Positions 38,033 through 47,480 of a stretch of DNA of 64,000 bases are shown piece after piece. The notes under the pieces were generated by a model that was given only the letters and a program-made list of their open reading frames with translations, searched no databases and was not told the origin of the DNA. Numbering within the stretch: position 1 is the first letter of the stretch; every line of letters begins with the position of its first letter. A program made the translations under genes and the position numbers. Source of the DNA: Brachyspira aalborgi (GTDB lineage Bacteria > Spirochaetota > Brachyspiria > Brachyspirales > Brachyspiraceae); NCBI RefSeq assembly GCF_008016455.1, contig NZ_SAXU01000001.1:558001-622000 (forward strand), read 5' to 3'.

Positions 38033-38713
38033 TCAATATTCGGATAGATTCTCTCCATATTCAAGTTTTAATTTTCTATCCGCAATATTTGCAATTGAAA
38101 TTGAATGAGTTACTATTATTAAAGACGCTTCCGTTTTTTTAGTCATATTCCATAAAAGTTCTCTCACTATTTCCGCATTTTTTTTATCTAAATTTCCCGT
38201 AGGCTCGTCCGCTAAAATCAATTTAGGATTATTTATTAAAGCTCTTGCAATAGCGACTCTCTGCGCTTCTCCGCCTGAAAGCTCGCCAATTCTATGTTCA
38301 ATTCTGTCTTTTAATCCGACTGTTTCAAGAAGATTTTCAGCTTTTTCTCTTGCAAGTTTTTTATCGTATTTAAGCATTAAAGAAGGAATCATTACATTTT
38401 CTATTGCGCTAAACTCTCCAAGCAAATTATGAAACTGAAAAACATAACCTAAATAACTATTTCTAAAATGCGCAAGTTGTCCTTCGTTCATTTTATTAAT
38501 ATTATTTCCGTCAATATTTACATTTCCGTCAGTTATATTGTCAATTCCTCCAATCAAATTTAAAAGAGTAGTTTTACCGCTTCCCGATTCTCCCGTTATT
38601 GCAAGTATTTCGTTTTTATATACTTTCAAATTCAAAGATTTAAGAACTTCAACTTTCGGCGGACCGATATAAGTTTTTTTAAGATTTTCTATATTTATTA
38701 ATACTTCATTCAT
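38033..38713 (-). CDS. lolD: Lipoprotein-releasing ABC transporter ATPase LolD
   Basis: 226 residues with Walker A GESGSGKTT, signature LSGGEAQRVAIARAL and LILADEPTGNLD, of the MacB/LolD class. It powers release of lipoproteins from the inner membrane. It overlaps the end of the membrane subunit gene by 8 bp, so the two are translated together. Confidence 0.88.
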   Translation of the reverse strand: MNEVLINIENLKKTYIGPPKVEVLKSLNLKVYKNEILAITGESGSGKTTLLNLIGGIDNITDGNVNIDGNNINKMNEGQLAHFRNSYLGYVFQFHNLLGEFSAIENVMIPSLMLKYDKKLAREKAENLLETVGLKDRIEHRIGELSGGEAQRVAIARALINNPKLILADEPTGNLDKKNAEIVRELLWNMTKKTEASLIIVTHSISIANIADRKLKLEYGENLSEY

Positions 38714-40016
38714 ACCTCAAAACCTCCGCAGGTTTATATTTGCTCGCTATATACGCGGGAATAATTGCAAATATAACAGAAAGCAAAAACGAAATCAAAG
38801 CTACCATAATAACTTGATTAATATGTATTATAGAAGGAAGTCCTCCGCTCACATAATAAATATCGGAAGGGAAAAAATCTGGCACTATTGGAATAGATAT
38901 AGAAGAGTTTATATGCGAAGGAATAAACCATATAATATTAACTATAAATTGAGATATAAATCTAATCGCTTCTAAAGTTTCATTAACATAATTGGCAAGA
39001 AGTATTCCAAAAATTACTCCCAATACAGTTCCAATCGCTCCGATAATCGCTCCTTCCAAAAAGAAAACTTTTGCAACATTTGAAGGTCTTAATCCTAAAG
39101 TTTTTATTATAGCTATATCTCTTCTCTTATCTTTTACAAAAATTATTTGGCTTGATGCTATATTTAAAGCGGCTATCAATATAATAAAAGATAAAATTAA
39201 ACCAAGCATCAACTTTTCCGTTTGAAGAGCTTGAAAAAAATTTCTGTCGAATAACATCCAAGGCATTACATTATAAAATTCTTTCAAAGTTAAATCCAAA
39301 TCTTTTGCAACTTTACCTGCGTTAAAAAAATTTTTAACTTTAACTGCAATTCCCGTGACTGCGTTATCGTATCCAACCATAGCCTGTCCCGTTTTCAAAG
39401 GCACGATTACCATTCTGCTATCATATTCGTAATAACCCGTTTTATATATTCCTTTTATAGTGAAAGTGTTTTTTTGAGGACGAAATCCTTTTTCAAAACT
39501 GCCCGAAGCCGAAACTATATCAATCGTATCTCCAACCGAAAGCGCATAATCGAAAGCCATTTCCGAACCTATAAGAGCTTCGTTGCTCGCCATAGATTTA
39601 TTATTTCCTTCTATAAAATTAAAATATTTAATAAAATCTTTATCGGTAGTAAATATATTATCTTCAAAAGAACGAACGGTTATTAAAGTAGTAAAACTAT
39701 AAGTTCGCATTATGCAAGGCAAAACAATATAAGGATATAAACTCGTTATTTCTTTATTATCTTTTATATTATCGATTACATAATTATAATCTGTTAAAGG
39801 TTGGTCGCTATAAGCGCTAATATTTATATGCGCTCTCATTCCAAGTATTTTATCTCTTATATCATCCTGAAAACCATTCATTACAGATAAAACCGTTATC
39901 ATTACCATATCGCCGACTAAAATTCCAAGTATGCATATTACCGTGATAACCGAAACAAATGAAAATTTCTTTTTAGCTTTTAGGTATCTTATACCAAGCA
40001 TTAATTCTAATCTCAA
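38706..40016 (-). CDS. lolC: Lipoprotein-releasing ABC transporter permease (LolC/E family)
   Basis: 436 residues with one N-terminal membrane helix, a large periplasmic domain and three C-terminal helices (FtsX fold). The LolC/E motif MVMITVLSVMNGFQDDIRDKILG is clear, as is IAIIKTLGLRPSNVAKVFFLEG. With LolD it extracts lipoproteins destined for the outer membrane. Only one such permease is present, so it may act as a homodimer. LolC and LolE cannot be told apart here. Confidence 0.88.
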   Translation of the reverse strand: MRLELMLGIRYLKAKKKFSFVSVITVICILGILVGDMVMITVLSVMNGFQDDIRDKILGMRAHINISAYSDQPLTDYNYVIDNIKDNKEITSLYPYIVLPCIMRTYSFTTLITVRSFEDNIFTTDKDFIKYFNFIEGNNKSMASNEALIGSEMAFDYALSVGDTIDIVSASGSFEKGFRPQKNTFTIKGIYKTGYYEYDSRMVIVPLKTGQAMVGYDNAVTGIAVKVKNFFNAGKVAKDLDLTLKEFYNVMPWMLFDRNFFQALQTEKLMLGLILSFIILIAALNIASSQIIFVKDKRRDIAIIKTLGLRPSNVAKVFFLEGAIIGAIGTVLGVIFGILLANYVNETLEAIRFISQFIVNIIWFIPSHINSSISIPIVPDFFPSDIYYVSGGLPSIIHINQVIMVALISFLLSVIFAIIPAYIASKYKPAEVLRYE

Positions 40017-40103
40017 AATAACTCCTTAATTTTTAGTTTTAATTTTAGTTTAATATTATATATAAATATAAATTACTATGCAAATATTTTATTTAATAAA
40101 ACC

Positions 40104-40880
40104 CTATATATTTTTACTCTTTATTTGAAATTTGGCGCTATTTTTAAGAATTATGCTATTATAATTTAAAATATCGTTAAATCCAAATTCCCATATTAAA
40201 AATTCATTTTCTCTCTTTTCAAAAAATAATGTAATAACTTCTTTTTGAGTATGAATGCTCCATTGTCGCATAGGATAGTAAAGTTGACGAATAATAATAT
40301 TTTTTGTATTAGAATTTTTAGCTTCAATTAAAACTATTTTATTTCGTCCTTCAAACCCCGCATCGACTTCGGTTTGAACGGATACTACATTAATATTTTT
40401 ATATAAATCGGTATTAAAATTAAATTGCGGCGTATATTTTCTTCCTCTAATACTTAAAACTAAACTATCGTCTTTCAAAAAACTACGAATAAGCGAAGAA
40501 GCGTAAGCAAAATCTAAATGTTGCATTTCAGAATTCCCAATTTTAGAACTTTTTAATTCAAAATCTAATTTGCTTTCATATTCTAAAGATTGCGTTTTAA
40601 TTTCTGGAATATCTATATAACCGTCTCCTTTGCAAATAATATACTCGCCGTTTTTTATAGGCAAAATAAAAAGATTATTATCAATAAAAATTTGAGGACG
40701 CTCTTCTCGACTATCTTGCTTGCATAATACTCGAACTTCTTTTTCTGAAGTTTTATTAAAATCTTTTACGCAAACTTTAATTTGCTCCGCCGTAATAATA
40801 AACGGATATTTATTAAAATCATGATTTTTTATTTGTAAATCGTTATAGATTTTCTCCCAACTTCCATTATTTTTACTCAT
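40104..40880 (-). CDS. Probable type II restriction endonuclease
   Basis: 258 residues with a PD-(D/E)xK-like core near residues 170-190 (EVDAGFEGRNKIVLIEAKNS) and a following IIIRQLYYPMRQW segment. Its start overlaps the end of the adenine methyltransferase gene by 8 bp, the usual arrangement of a restriction-modification pair. Recognition sequence cannot be read; GATC is possible given the D12-class partner. Both genes look intact. Confidence 0.7.
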   Translation of the reverse strand: MSKNNGSWEKIYNDLQIKNHDFNKYPFIITAEQIKVCVKDFNKTSEKEVRVLCKQDSREERPQIFIDNNLFILPIKNGEYIICKGDGYIDIPEIKTQSLEYESKLDFELKSSKIGNSEMQHLDFAYASSLIRSFLKDDSLVLSIRGRKYTPQFNFNTDLYKNINVVSVQTEVDAGFEGRNKIVLIEAKNSNTKNIIIRQLYYPMRQWSIHTQKEVITLFFEKRENEFLIWEFGFNDILNYNSIILKNSAKFQIKSKNI

Positions 40881-41736
40881 AATTTCCTCTTATAATAAGT
40901 TCCGTTATTTTTCCTCTTTTATCGCCTTTGCAATTTATCGCTCTTTTTGAGATTACTTCTATTATTTCAAAATCTTTGTAAAGCTCTTTTATGAAATCGG
41001 TATTTGAATTACTTTGCAAAACTTTTATTCCTTCACAATCAAGCATTTTAAATAATTTATAAAGTCTTATTTGTTCGTTTGCAGAAAAATTATCAGTATA
41101 GCTTACAAAACTTGAAGTTTTATTAAGCGGATAATATGGCGGGTCAAAATATACAAAATCTCCTTTTTTAGCTTTAAGCGATACGACTTCAAAATCCTTA
41201 TTTGTTATCGATACATTTTTTAAAACCTCATGAACTGAAAAAATTAAATCTTTATCATAAATTTTAGGATTTTTATAACTTCCCATTGGAGTATTAAAAT
41301 TTCCTTTTGCATTATATCGGCAAAGTCCGTTAAAGCAGGTTTTATTAAGATAAATAAATCTTGCGGCTCGAAAAACTTCGCTTAAAGAATAAAAATCAAA
41401 ATCTCTATCAAGATTACGAATTTTATAAAAATATTCTTTACTATGATTATTTTTCAAAATTTCTAATTCTTCCAAAAGTTTATTAGGATTAATTTTTATT
41501 TGTTTATAAGCGTTAATTAATTCGGTATTTTTATCATTAAGATATATTTTTTTAGAATTTAATATATTAAGATTTTTAAGATAAAAAAATAAAGCTCCGC
41601 CTCCGACAAAAGGCTCGAAATAAGAATTAAAATTTTTTGGAATAAACGAAATTAAAGAATTTATTAATCCGTTTTTTCCGCCCGCCCATTTTACGAAAGG
41701 TTTAGAGTTTAAATTGCATTCTTTTAAGTTTATCAT
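40873..41736 (-). CDS. DNA adenine-N6 methyltransferase, D12 class (Dam/DpnM-like)
   Basis: 287 residues with the SAM motif WAGGK and FEPFVGGGALFF, and the catalytic DPPY (VYFDPPYYPL), in the order of alpha-class (D12) methyltransferases. Paired with the endonuclease, it protects host DNA. A TNKTCFNG-like stretch (YLNKTCFNGLCRYNAKG) is typical of Dam relatives. Target GATC is plausible but not proven by sequence. Confidence 0.88.
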   Translation of the reverse strand: MINLKECNLNSKPFVKWAGGKNGLINSLISFIPKNFNSYFEPFVGGGALFFYLKNLNILNSKKIYLNDKNTELINAYKQIKINPNKLLEELEILKNNHSKEYFYKIRNLDRDFDFYSLSEVFRAARFIYLNKTCFNGLCRYNAKGNFNTPMGSYKNPKIYDKDLIFSVHEVLKNVSITNKDFEVVSLKAKKGDFVYFDPPYYPLNKTSSFVSYTDNFSANEQIRLYKLFKMLDCEGIKVLQSNSNTDFIKELYKDFEIIEVISKRAINCKGDKRGKITELIIRGNYE

Positions 41737-41946
41737 TATTTAATTTTCCGAATTAAAACAATAATTATTTGAATATTAACATATAATTAATAAAAAATAA
41801 ATTCGTATATTTAATAAAGATTATATTTATTGTCTATTAGTTTGCATATATCGTTTGGTTATATCGATTGTAAATCGTATAAAGAATAATATTGATAATA
41901 AAGTTTTGCAGTATTATTTTTCAATTTTTTACGATAAATTAATTCT

Positions 41947-42645
41947 TTATATATAATTCCTAAATTCTTCGGGAAACTGTTGAATAGGTTTTAATATGTC
42001 GGATAATTTATCTTTCATAGATACTGGAATTTTTCTTTCGGCGCATTGATTGTAAATATTTTCAATCCATTTCTTTTCAGGAACTATTTTTCCTTTTCTA
42101 TTGCCCGTTTCTTTTCCTATTACAACCCACCCGATTTTATCTAAATTTATTTTTCCCAAATCTTCCATTAACGGTTCAAAAGTAATTAGATAATTATTTG
42201 ATTTTATATTATTTCTTAACTCTTCTATTTTATGCAAATCGGATTTACAAGTAATACTTACTCCAAACCAATATCTCTTGTCATATTTTTCTATATGGCA
42301 TAATTCTGGTTTTTTAGTTAGAAATAAATAAATATTATTTTTTAAATCTAATCTTTCAAATATTTTATCTTTCCAATTATTTATGCACCAAGACGAAAAA
42401 TCCGACATACTTGTCATTAAATATATTCGATTTTCTTTTAAATTATCAAGCCTATTTAATTTTAATTGAGGTTTATTAAAATCTGGGATATGTTTGAACC
42501 TTTGATTAATTTTACGAGCATAACAATACGGACATCCTATATTGCAACCGCATACAGGGTTCATTGTCAATATATTATTAAAAATAGAATTATTATGATT
42601 ATATAAATCAAGTAAAACGAGATGCTTTTTATTATCTTTAGCCAT
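41947..42645 (-). CDS. DUF5131 / phage Gp37-Gp68-like radical SAM-type protein
   Basis: 232 residues. The CGCNIGCPYCYAR segment gives the CxxxCxxC cluster motif of radical SAM enzymes, and the body (YLMTSMSDFSSWCIN, FLTKKPELC, WFGVSITCK, TFEPLMEDLG, WVVIGKETGNRKG) matches the DUF5131 family often carried by phages. The reaction is unknown. It stands alone, with the restriction-modification pair upstream and a lipid glycosyltransferase downstream, so it may be part of a mobile accessory segment. Confidence 0.78.
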   Translation of the reverse strand: MAKDNKKHLVLLDLYNHNNSIFNNILTMNPVCGCNIGCPYCYARKINQRFKHIPDFNKPQLKLNRLDNLKENRIYLMTSMSDFSSWCINNWKDKIFERLDLKNNIYLFLTKKPELCHIEKYDKRYWFGVSITCKSDLHKIEELRNNIKSNNYLITFEPLMEDLGKINLDKIGWVVIGKETGNRKGKIVPEKKWIENIYNQCAERKIPVSMKDKLSDILKPIQQFPEEFRNYI

Positions 42646-42707
42646 TTATTATCCTTTATTTCAATTAAAATACTATTCTAATTGAAATAAAAAGTCAATA
42701 CTTTACT

Positions 42708-43823
42708 TTATAAAATACTTTCCGCAATATAATCAACTATCTTCTCTCTAACATCTCTACCGTAATAATCAAATTGATTCTCTCGCATTTTTACCAAATT
42801 CTCTCTGTTATTTTCTAAAAGCAATTCTATTTTATTAAAAATATCGTCCGTAGAATCGGCGCTATAACCCAAACCGTTTTGTTGAATATATATAGGATTT
42901 TCTTCTTCTTGTCCTGGCAAAGCGCCCATTGAAATTACGGGTATCAAACAATTAACCGCTTCTATTATTGCCGTAGGTCCCGCTCTCGTTATCAATATAT
43001 CGTTTTCTGAAAATAATTTTGGAATTTCTTGAGTATAGCCTATTATTTTAGGAGCGTAACTTTTTGAAGAAAAAAAACTTGTAAGTTTATTAAAAGTATT
43101 TTTATTTCTTCCGCAAATTAATGTAACTTCGCAATTAAATTTAGAATACAGATTTTTTATTATATAAATTAATCTTTTATTTTTTTCAGAATTATTAAGA
43201 ATTAATATTTTTAATTTACAGTTTATATTTGTATTCTCTCTTATTTTTTCTTTAGAATTTATTTTTGGATTAAATCCTTCTCGCACGGGCAAACCGAAAG
43301 TCTCTATTTTTTCTCTGTCAATTCCGTTTTTTATCATATATTCGGAAGCTTCTTTTGAAGGACTTATGATTTTATCCGCTCTATTGTCAAACCAAATTTT
43401 AGTTATCGTTATCAAATCCGTAATTATTATAAAAAATTTTATATTTAATTTTTTCTTTTCTATTATATTTAATAAACTTCCGCTAAATAGAGGATGAACA
43501 TTTATAATTAAATCAGGCTTGTATTCTTTAATAATTTTCAAAAATCTTCTTTTTATGTTGAAAGAATTATTTTTATTTAAAAAATCTTTATTCTTAAAAG
43601 AAAATCTGAAAATCTTATTCCATAAATTAGGGAAATATTTTACGCAAGTATTATAAAGTCTTTCCGCCGCTATAAATTCCGCTCCGCCAAAAGTGAAACC
43701 GTTTACAACTTTGCATTCTATTTTATCTTTGTATAATTTTTCAAAACCTTGAATTAATGCGGTATGAACGCTTTTATGTCCATGTCCTGTGTATTCTGAA
43801 GATATTATTAATATTTTTTTCAT
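42708..43823 (-). CDS. Diacylglycerol glycosyltransferase (MGDG synthase/UgtP-like)
   Basis: 371 residues of GT28 type. The N-terminal EYTGHGHKSVHTALIQGF is the MGDG-synthase acceptor-side motif, and the C-terminal donor site shows RAGPTAIIEAVNCLIPVISM and PGQEEENP. It most likely adds glucose or galactose from UDP-sugar to diacylglycerol at the inner membrane, fitting the glycolipid-rich membranes of Brachyspira. Sugar specificity is not readable. Confidence 0.82.
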   Translation of the reverse strand: MKKILIISSEYTGHGHKSVHTALIQGFEKLYKDKIECKVVNGFTFGGAEFIAAERLYNTCVKYFPNLWNKIFRFSFKNKDFLNKNNSFNIKRRFLKIIKEYKPDLIINVHPLFSGSLLNIIEKKKLNIKFFIIITDLITITKIWFDNRADKIISPSKEASEYMIKNGIDREKIETFGLPVREGFNPKINSKEKIRENTNINCKLKILILNNSEKNKRLIYIIKNLYSKFNCEVTLICGRNKNTFNKLTSFFSSKSYAPKIIGYTQEIPKLFSENDILITRAGPTAIIEAVNCLIPVISMGALPGQEEENPIYIQQNGLGYSADSTDDIFNKIELLLENNRENLVKMRENQFDYYGRDVREKIVDYIAESIL

Positions 43824-44546
43824 ATTAAAACCTTAAATTTGAATTGTAAATATTATACTTAATGAAAATCTTTTGTCAATTATAAAGTATAAGTAAAAAA
43901 ATAAATACAATAAAAAAATAATCACACCCACTTCGGGCAAGCTACTTAATACAAACAAATTATCTTGTATTGGCGATTTTCATGCAGCAGTCCACAAAGT
44001 GAGGAAGATAAGTATCACAGCATAGGCTCACAATGACAATTTTTTTATAAAGTAAAGAATTTAAATAAAGTTAATAAATTCTATATATAAGAGAATAAAA
44101 TTCCCCGTTGCTTAATTTAATAAAATTCACAATAATGATACAAACCATATATATTATACTTTAAATTTAAATTGTTAATGTTTTTTTGTTTTTTTCACCG
44201 AAGGTGAGCATAGCAATAAAGTAAAAATTTAAATTGCATCTTTACTTATATAGAGGATTATTCTCAAATCCTTTGTATTTCCTATAATTTTGGCGTCTTT
44301 CGTTTGTTGCGGACGAAGGTCGCTTTAATTTTTGCATGTTTATTTTAATTGAATATTTTTTAAAACAATAATTTTAAATTTTATATATCGCAATTTTTAA
44401 ATGCCTCAATTTTATTGCAAAAATTAAATACAAATTTAGTTAAATCTTTTTTAACTTCAATCAAATTTACTTTCGATAACTTATCAAGGAAAATTAAAAA
44501 TCCTTGTTTAGTTATAAATAAAAATTTTTTAAAGGAGGATTTCACA
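43824..44546. other. Long noncoding stretch with repeat remnants
   Basis: No gene is supported over 720 bp. On the minus strand a GTCATTGTGAGCCTATG segment (about 44035-44020) starts a degenerate palindromic repeat reaching about 43970. From 44062 to 44230 the sequence aligns with 45176-45340. Around 44300-44330 CGTCTTTCG..GGACGAAGG can form a short hairpin. Confidence 0.5.
44062..44230 (+). repeat. Degenerate noncoding direct repeat, copy 1
   Basis: It shares blocks in the same order with 45176-45340: AAGTTAATxAATTCT, CCGTTxCTTxATTTAATAAAATT and TTTAAATTTAAAxTGxTAATxxTTT. The two copies bracket the lipoprotein gene at 44547-45053. Confidence 0.55.
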
Positions 44547-45053
44547 ATGAAATCTAAACAAATTATTATTATGCTCTTATCGTTTATTATCCTGTTTGCG
44601 ATAAGTTGCAAAAATGACGACAAAACAGGAAACGGAGGAGGCGGTAGCTTGAATATACCTACAGCTTCAGGTAATCCTGCTAGTGTAGGAAATGTTACCT
44701 TAAAAGGCAATCTCACTCGCACTGGAACAACAGGACAAGGCGAATTAATTGCACCAGATACTACTTATCCAGATTTTCAAGTGGTAATAGCAAACAATAA
44801 GGCTACAGCACAAACTCTTTTAGGAGCGCTTGCTTCAGGAAAACAATTATTTGGCGATGGTAATATAGTTGCGGCGAGTGGCGAATTAGTAGAAGTATCA
44901 GAAGGAATTACTACCACTATTAGAGAATATATAAAATTAACTTTAGATAATGCCCAAAATCCTACGAAGGCAGAAGTCGAATATATATTTGGTAGTTCTA
45001 ATAGTGAAGTAAATTATACGGTTACATATACGGGAACTATAACTAAACAGTAA
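44547..45053 (+). CDS. Lipoprotein of unknown function
   Basis: 168 residues from ATG 44547, chosen over an upstream in-frame ATG at 44415 because AAAGGAGG lies at 44532-44539 and the product then starts with a clean signal ending LFAISC. A Gly-rich stretch (GNGGGGS) follows the lipidated cysteine, then a beta-rich domain with repeated Thr/Gly segments (VTLKGNLTRTGTTGQGE; VNYTVTYTGTITKQ). It is probably a surface or periplasmic lipoprotein. It is bracketed by degenerate noncoding repeats, which suggests past duplication. No family recognised. Confidence 0.75.
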   Translation: MKSKQIIIMLLSFIILFAISCKNDDKTGNGGGGSLNIPTASGNPASVGNVTLKGNLTRTGTTGQGELIAPDTTYPDFQVVIANNKATAQTLLGALASGKQLFGDGNIVAASGELVEVSEGITTTIREYIKLTLDNAQNPTKAEVEYIFGSSNSEVNYTVTYTGTITKQ

Positions 45054-45080
45054 TTACAGAGATAAAAGAAAAGAATAATT

Positions 45081-45113
45081 AAAAGGTATCGTGTTAGTGT
45101 GGCGCCTTTTTTA
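45081..45113 (+). terminator. Terminator of the lipoprotein gene
   Basis: AAAAGGT (45081-45087) pairs with GCCTTTT (45104-45110), followed by more T. The stem is short and the loop is about 16 nt. Confidence 0.6.
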
Positions 45114-45117
45114 TTTC

Positions 45118-45155
45118 ATATTGCTTCGTTAGTTTCATTCACTCATAATGACTAT
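45118..45155 (-). repeat. Remnant of a GTCATT..GAAGCAAT dispersed repeat
   Basis: On the minus strand it reads GTCATTATGAGTGAATG, then AACTAACGAAGCAAT, the two ends of a palindromic element type seen in several AT-rich bacterial genomes. Related pieces occur near 11085-11108, 43970-44035 and 45372-45414. Confidence 0.5.
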
Positions 45156-45175
45156 ATTCTTAATAAAATAAAAAA

Positions 45176-45340
45176 TTTATAATGAAGTTAATGAATTCTG
45201 CGGTAAGGAAATAAGACTACCGTTTCTTGATTTAATAAAATTTCAAAAAACGGTATAACCACAAATCTATTGAATTTTAAATTTAAACTGCTAATACTTT
45301 CACTAAAACTACTACCCACAGAGTGAAGCAAACTTTAGTA
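45176..45340 (+). repeat. Degenerate noncoding direct repeat, copy 2
   Basis: Partner of 44062-44230 with the same ordered blocks (see that entry). It lies between the lipoprotein terminator and the 3' end of tsf. Confidence 0.55.
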
Positions 45341-45371
45341 TAAAAATTATCTAATTGATAGCCAATAAATT

Positions 45372-45414
45372 GAAGCAATCTATAAAAAATTAACACTTTC
45401 TTAAAGATTGCTTC
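45372..45414. repeat. Perfect 10-bp inverted repeat downstream of tsf
   Basis: GAAGCAATCT (45372-45381) and AGATTGCTTC (45405-45414) form a hairpin with a 23-nt loop, 20 bp after the tsf stop. It shares GAAGCAAT with the dispersed repeat family and might also end the rpsB-tsf transcript. Confidence 0.65.
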
Positions 45415-45433
45415 GTTAATATAAAAAAATTAT

Positions 45434-46288
45434 TTATAACCCTAAAGAAATTATTGAAAAGTTTTTAATCGTAGCCGTAGAACCCGCTTCTTTTGATATT
45501 TCGTCAATTAAACTTTTAATAGTTATTTTATTATCCGTAAATAATTTTTGGTCTATTAAAACTGATTCAGAATACCAAGAATTCATTTTTCCTTCAAGGA
45601 TTTTTCCAATCATATTTTCTGGTTTTCCTTGTTCTCTTATCTGCTTTTCAAATATCTCTTTTTGTTCTTTAACCGCTTCTGTGTCAATTCCTTCTCTATT
45701 CAAAGCCAAAGGTTTTTCGCTCGCAACATGCATAGCTATTTGATTTGCAATTTCTAAACATTTGCCTTTAGGTTTTACATCGAATTCTACAACGCTTACT
45801 AATTTGTTATTGAAATGAACATAAGTTCCAAAAAATCCACTTGTCTTCATAACTTTAACATCGGCTAAAACGGTTTTCTCTCCCCATTTTTGAATTCCTT
45901 CGTTAATCATAGCTTGAATTGTCTCGCCATTTTCTCCTTTAGAGTTTAAAAGAGCATCAACTGAAATATCGTTAAGATTCATTGCCGTTTTTGAAATATT
46001 TTTAGCCAAGTTAATAAATAATTCGTTTTTAGCGACAAAATCCGTTTCGCATTGAAGTTCTATACAAGCGACTTGAGTTTTATCGTCATTAATGCAAAAA
46101 CCAATAGAACCTTCTTTAACCGTTCTTTCATTCTTTTTTGCGGCGGTAATAGCTCCTTTTTCTTTAAGAAGACGAATAGCTTTATCCATATCGCCATCAG
46201 TTTCTTGGAGCGCTTTTTTACAATCCATTATTCCTATTCCCGTTCGCTCTCTCAATTCTTTAATTATATCCATGCTTATATTTGCCAT
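45434..46288 (-). CDS. tsf: Elongation factor Ts
   Basis: 284 residues. The N-terminal UBA-like domain (LRERTGIGIMDCKKALQETDGD) and the core ELQCETDFVAKNELF motif that contacts EF-Tu are clear. It exchanges GDP for GTP on EF-Tu. It is 53 bp downstream of rpsB in the conserved rpsB-tsf order. Length is normal. Confidence 0.96.
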   Translation of the reverse strand: MANISMDIIKELRERTGIGIMDCKKALQETDGDMDKAIRLLKEKGAITAAKKNERTVKEGSIGFCINDDKTQVACIELQCETDFVAKNELFINLAKNISKTAMNLNDISVDALLNSKGENGETIQAMINEGIQKWGEKTVLADVKVMKTSGFFGTYVHFNNKLVSVVEFDVKPKGKCLEIANQIAMHVASEKPLALNREGIDTEAVKEQKEIFEKQIREQGKPENMIGKILEGKMNSWYSESVLIDQKLFTDNKITIKSLIDEISKEAGSTATIKNFSIISLGL

Positions 46289-46341
46289 TTAATTATCCTT
46301 ATATTTTAAAATTATTTTTATTATTAATTAATTCTATTTAA

Positions 46342-47175
46342 TTAATTTTCTTCTTGGTCCGAAACGCCATATTGTTCGGCAATAGCTTCGGCGGCTTCTG
46401 TTGCGCTATTATCAAACGCTTCTTCTGTTGCAGATTCTCCAGAAGAAGATTCTTCAGAAGAATATTCGCTTTTAGCCAAAGTTTCTTTTCCCGCTTCGTT
46501 TTGTCCTTCTATAACCGCAGAAGCCACAACGCCCGCAAATAAACTTATAGCTCTTATAGCGTCATCGTTTCCAGGAATTGGATAATCGATAATTTCGGGA
46601 TTGCAATTCGTATCGACAACGGCGACAACGGGAATTCCTAATTTTCTCGCTTCGCTTACGGCTATAGCCTCTTGCATAGGGTCGATTACAAAAAGCATAT
46701 CGGGAAGATTTTCCATATCTTTAATTCCCGCAAAATTTTTCTCCAATCTGTCCTTTTCTTTAAGAAGAAGTATAACCTCTTTTTTAGGAAGTTTATCAAA
46801 AGTGCCGTCAACTTCCTCTTTTTCTATTCTTTTTAATCTTGCAATACTTTTTTTAATAGTCGCAAAATTAGTGAGCATTCCTCCAAGCCAACGATTGTTT
46901 ATATAATACATATCGCATCTTTCCGCGGCTTCCTTAATGCTTTGAACGGCTTGTTTTTTAGTTCCTACAAAAAGAACATTGCCTCCGTTTCTTGCCAATT
47001 CTTTAACGGCATCGAAAGCCTTTCTTACATAATTAAGAGTTTTCATAAGGTCGATAATATAAATATCGTTTCTCTCTTGAAATATAAAAGGCTTCATTCT
47101 TGGGTCCCATTTTCTTGTCGGATGTCCGAAATGAACTCCCGCTTCAAGCAAATCTTTCATAGCTGGTAATGACAT
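46342..47175 (-). CDS. rpsB: 30S ribosomal protein S2
   Basis: 277 residues with [31 protein letters not shown] and [24 protein letters not shown]. The core ends near residue 230; the last roughly 45 residues are an acidic Ser/Glu-rich tail ([17 protein letters not shown]), longer than in E. coli. It is first gene of rpsB-tsf, with AAAGGATATTTTT before ATG and a leader hairpin directly upstream. Confidence 0.96.
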   Translation of the reverse strand: MSLPAMKDLLEAGVHFGHPTRKWDPRMKPFIFQERNDIYIIDLMKTLNYVRKAFDAVKELARNGGNVLFVGTKKQAVQSIKEAAERCDMYYINNRWLGGMLTNFATIKKSIARLKRIEKEEVDGTFDKLPKKEVILLLKEKDRLEKNFAGIKDMENLPDMLFVIDPMQEAIAVSEARKLGIPVVAVVDTNCNPEIIDYPIPGNDDAIRAISLFAGVVASAVIEGQNEAGKETLAKSEYSSEESSSGESATEEAFDNSATEAAEAIAEQYGVSDQEEN

Positions 47176-47198
47176 AAAAATATCCTTTAAAAATAAAA

Positions 47199-47223
47199 TA
47201 GAGTCCCGATTTCAGGCGCTCTA
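47199..47223 (-). promoter_or_regulatory. Leader hairpin before rpsB, possible attenuator or S2 site
   Basis: On the minus strand TAGAG-CG-CC, loop TGAAATC, GG-GA-CTCTA, followed by TTTTATTTTT (47198-47189), then the rpsB ribosome site. It looks like a weak intrinsic terminator within a leader of about 180 nt. The rest of 47224-47369 shows no gene. Confidence 0.5.
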
Positions 47224-47369
47224 TCCATAAACTCAATTCGTTATTATTATAAATCATAACGCTTTTATTATCGTTTAGATAACAATGTCTTTTTAATTAA
47301 ATTTCTTAAAAATTAATTTAAGACATTTCGCAATTATGGAAAGATTAACCAATAAATCGGTTTCAAAAT

Positions 47370-47397
47370 ATTTTACAATAAATAAAAAAAAAGTCAA
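47370..47397 (-). promoter_or_regulatory. Promoter of rpsB-tsf
   Basis: TTGACT (47397-47392), 16 bp, TAAAAT (47375-47370) on the minus strand, giving a leader of about 190 nt. Confidence 0.65.
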
Positions 47398-47480
47398 GCG
47401 TTAAAAATATTTTTTATAATAATTTTACTTAAAATATCGCTTTATTTAAATAATTTTCTATAATTTTTTTCAATATTTTA

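Noticed and set aside
43920-44050. tRNA-like or ncRNA-like GC-richer patch
   Set aside because: No cloverleaf, T-loop or CCA end could be drawn; it matches the degenerate palindromic repeat family better.
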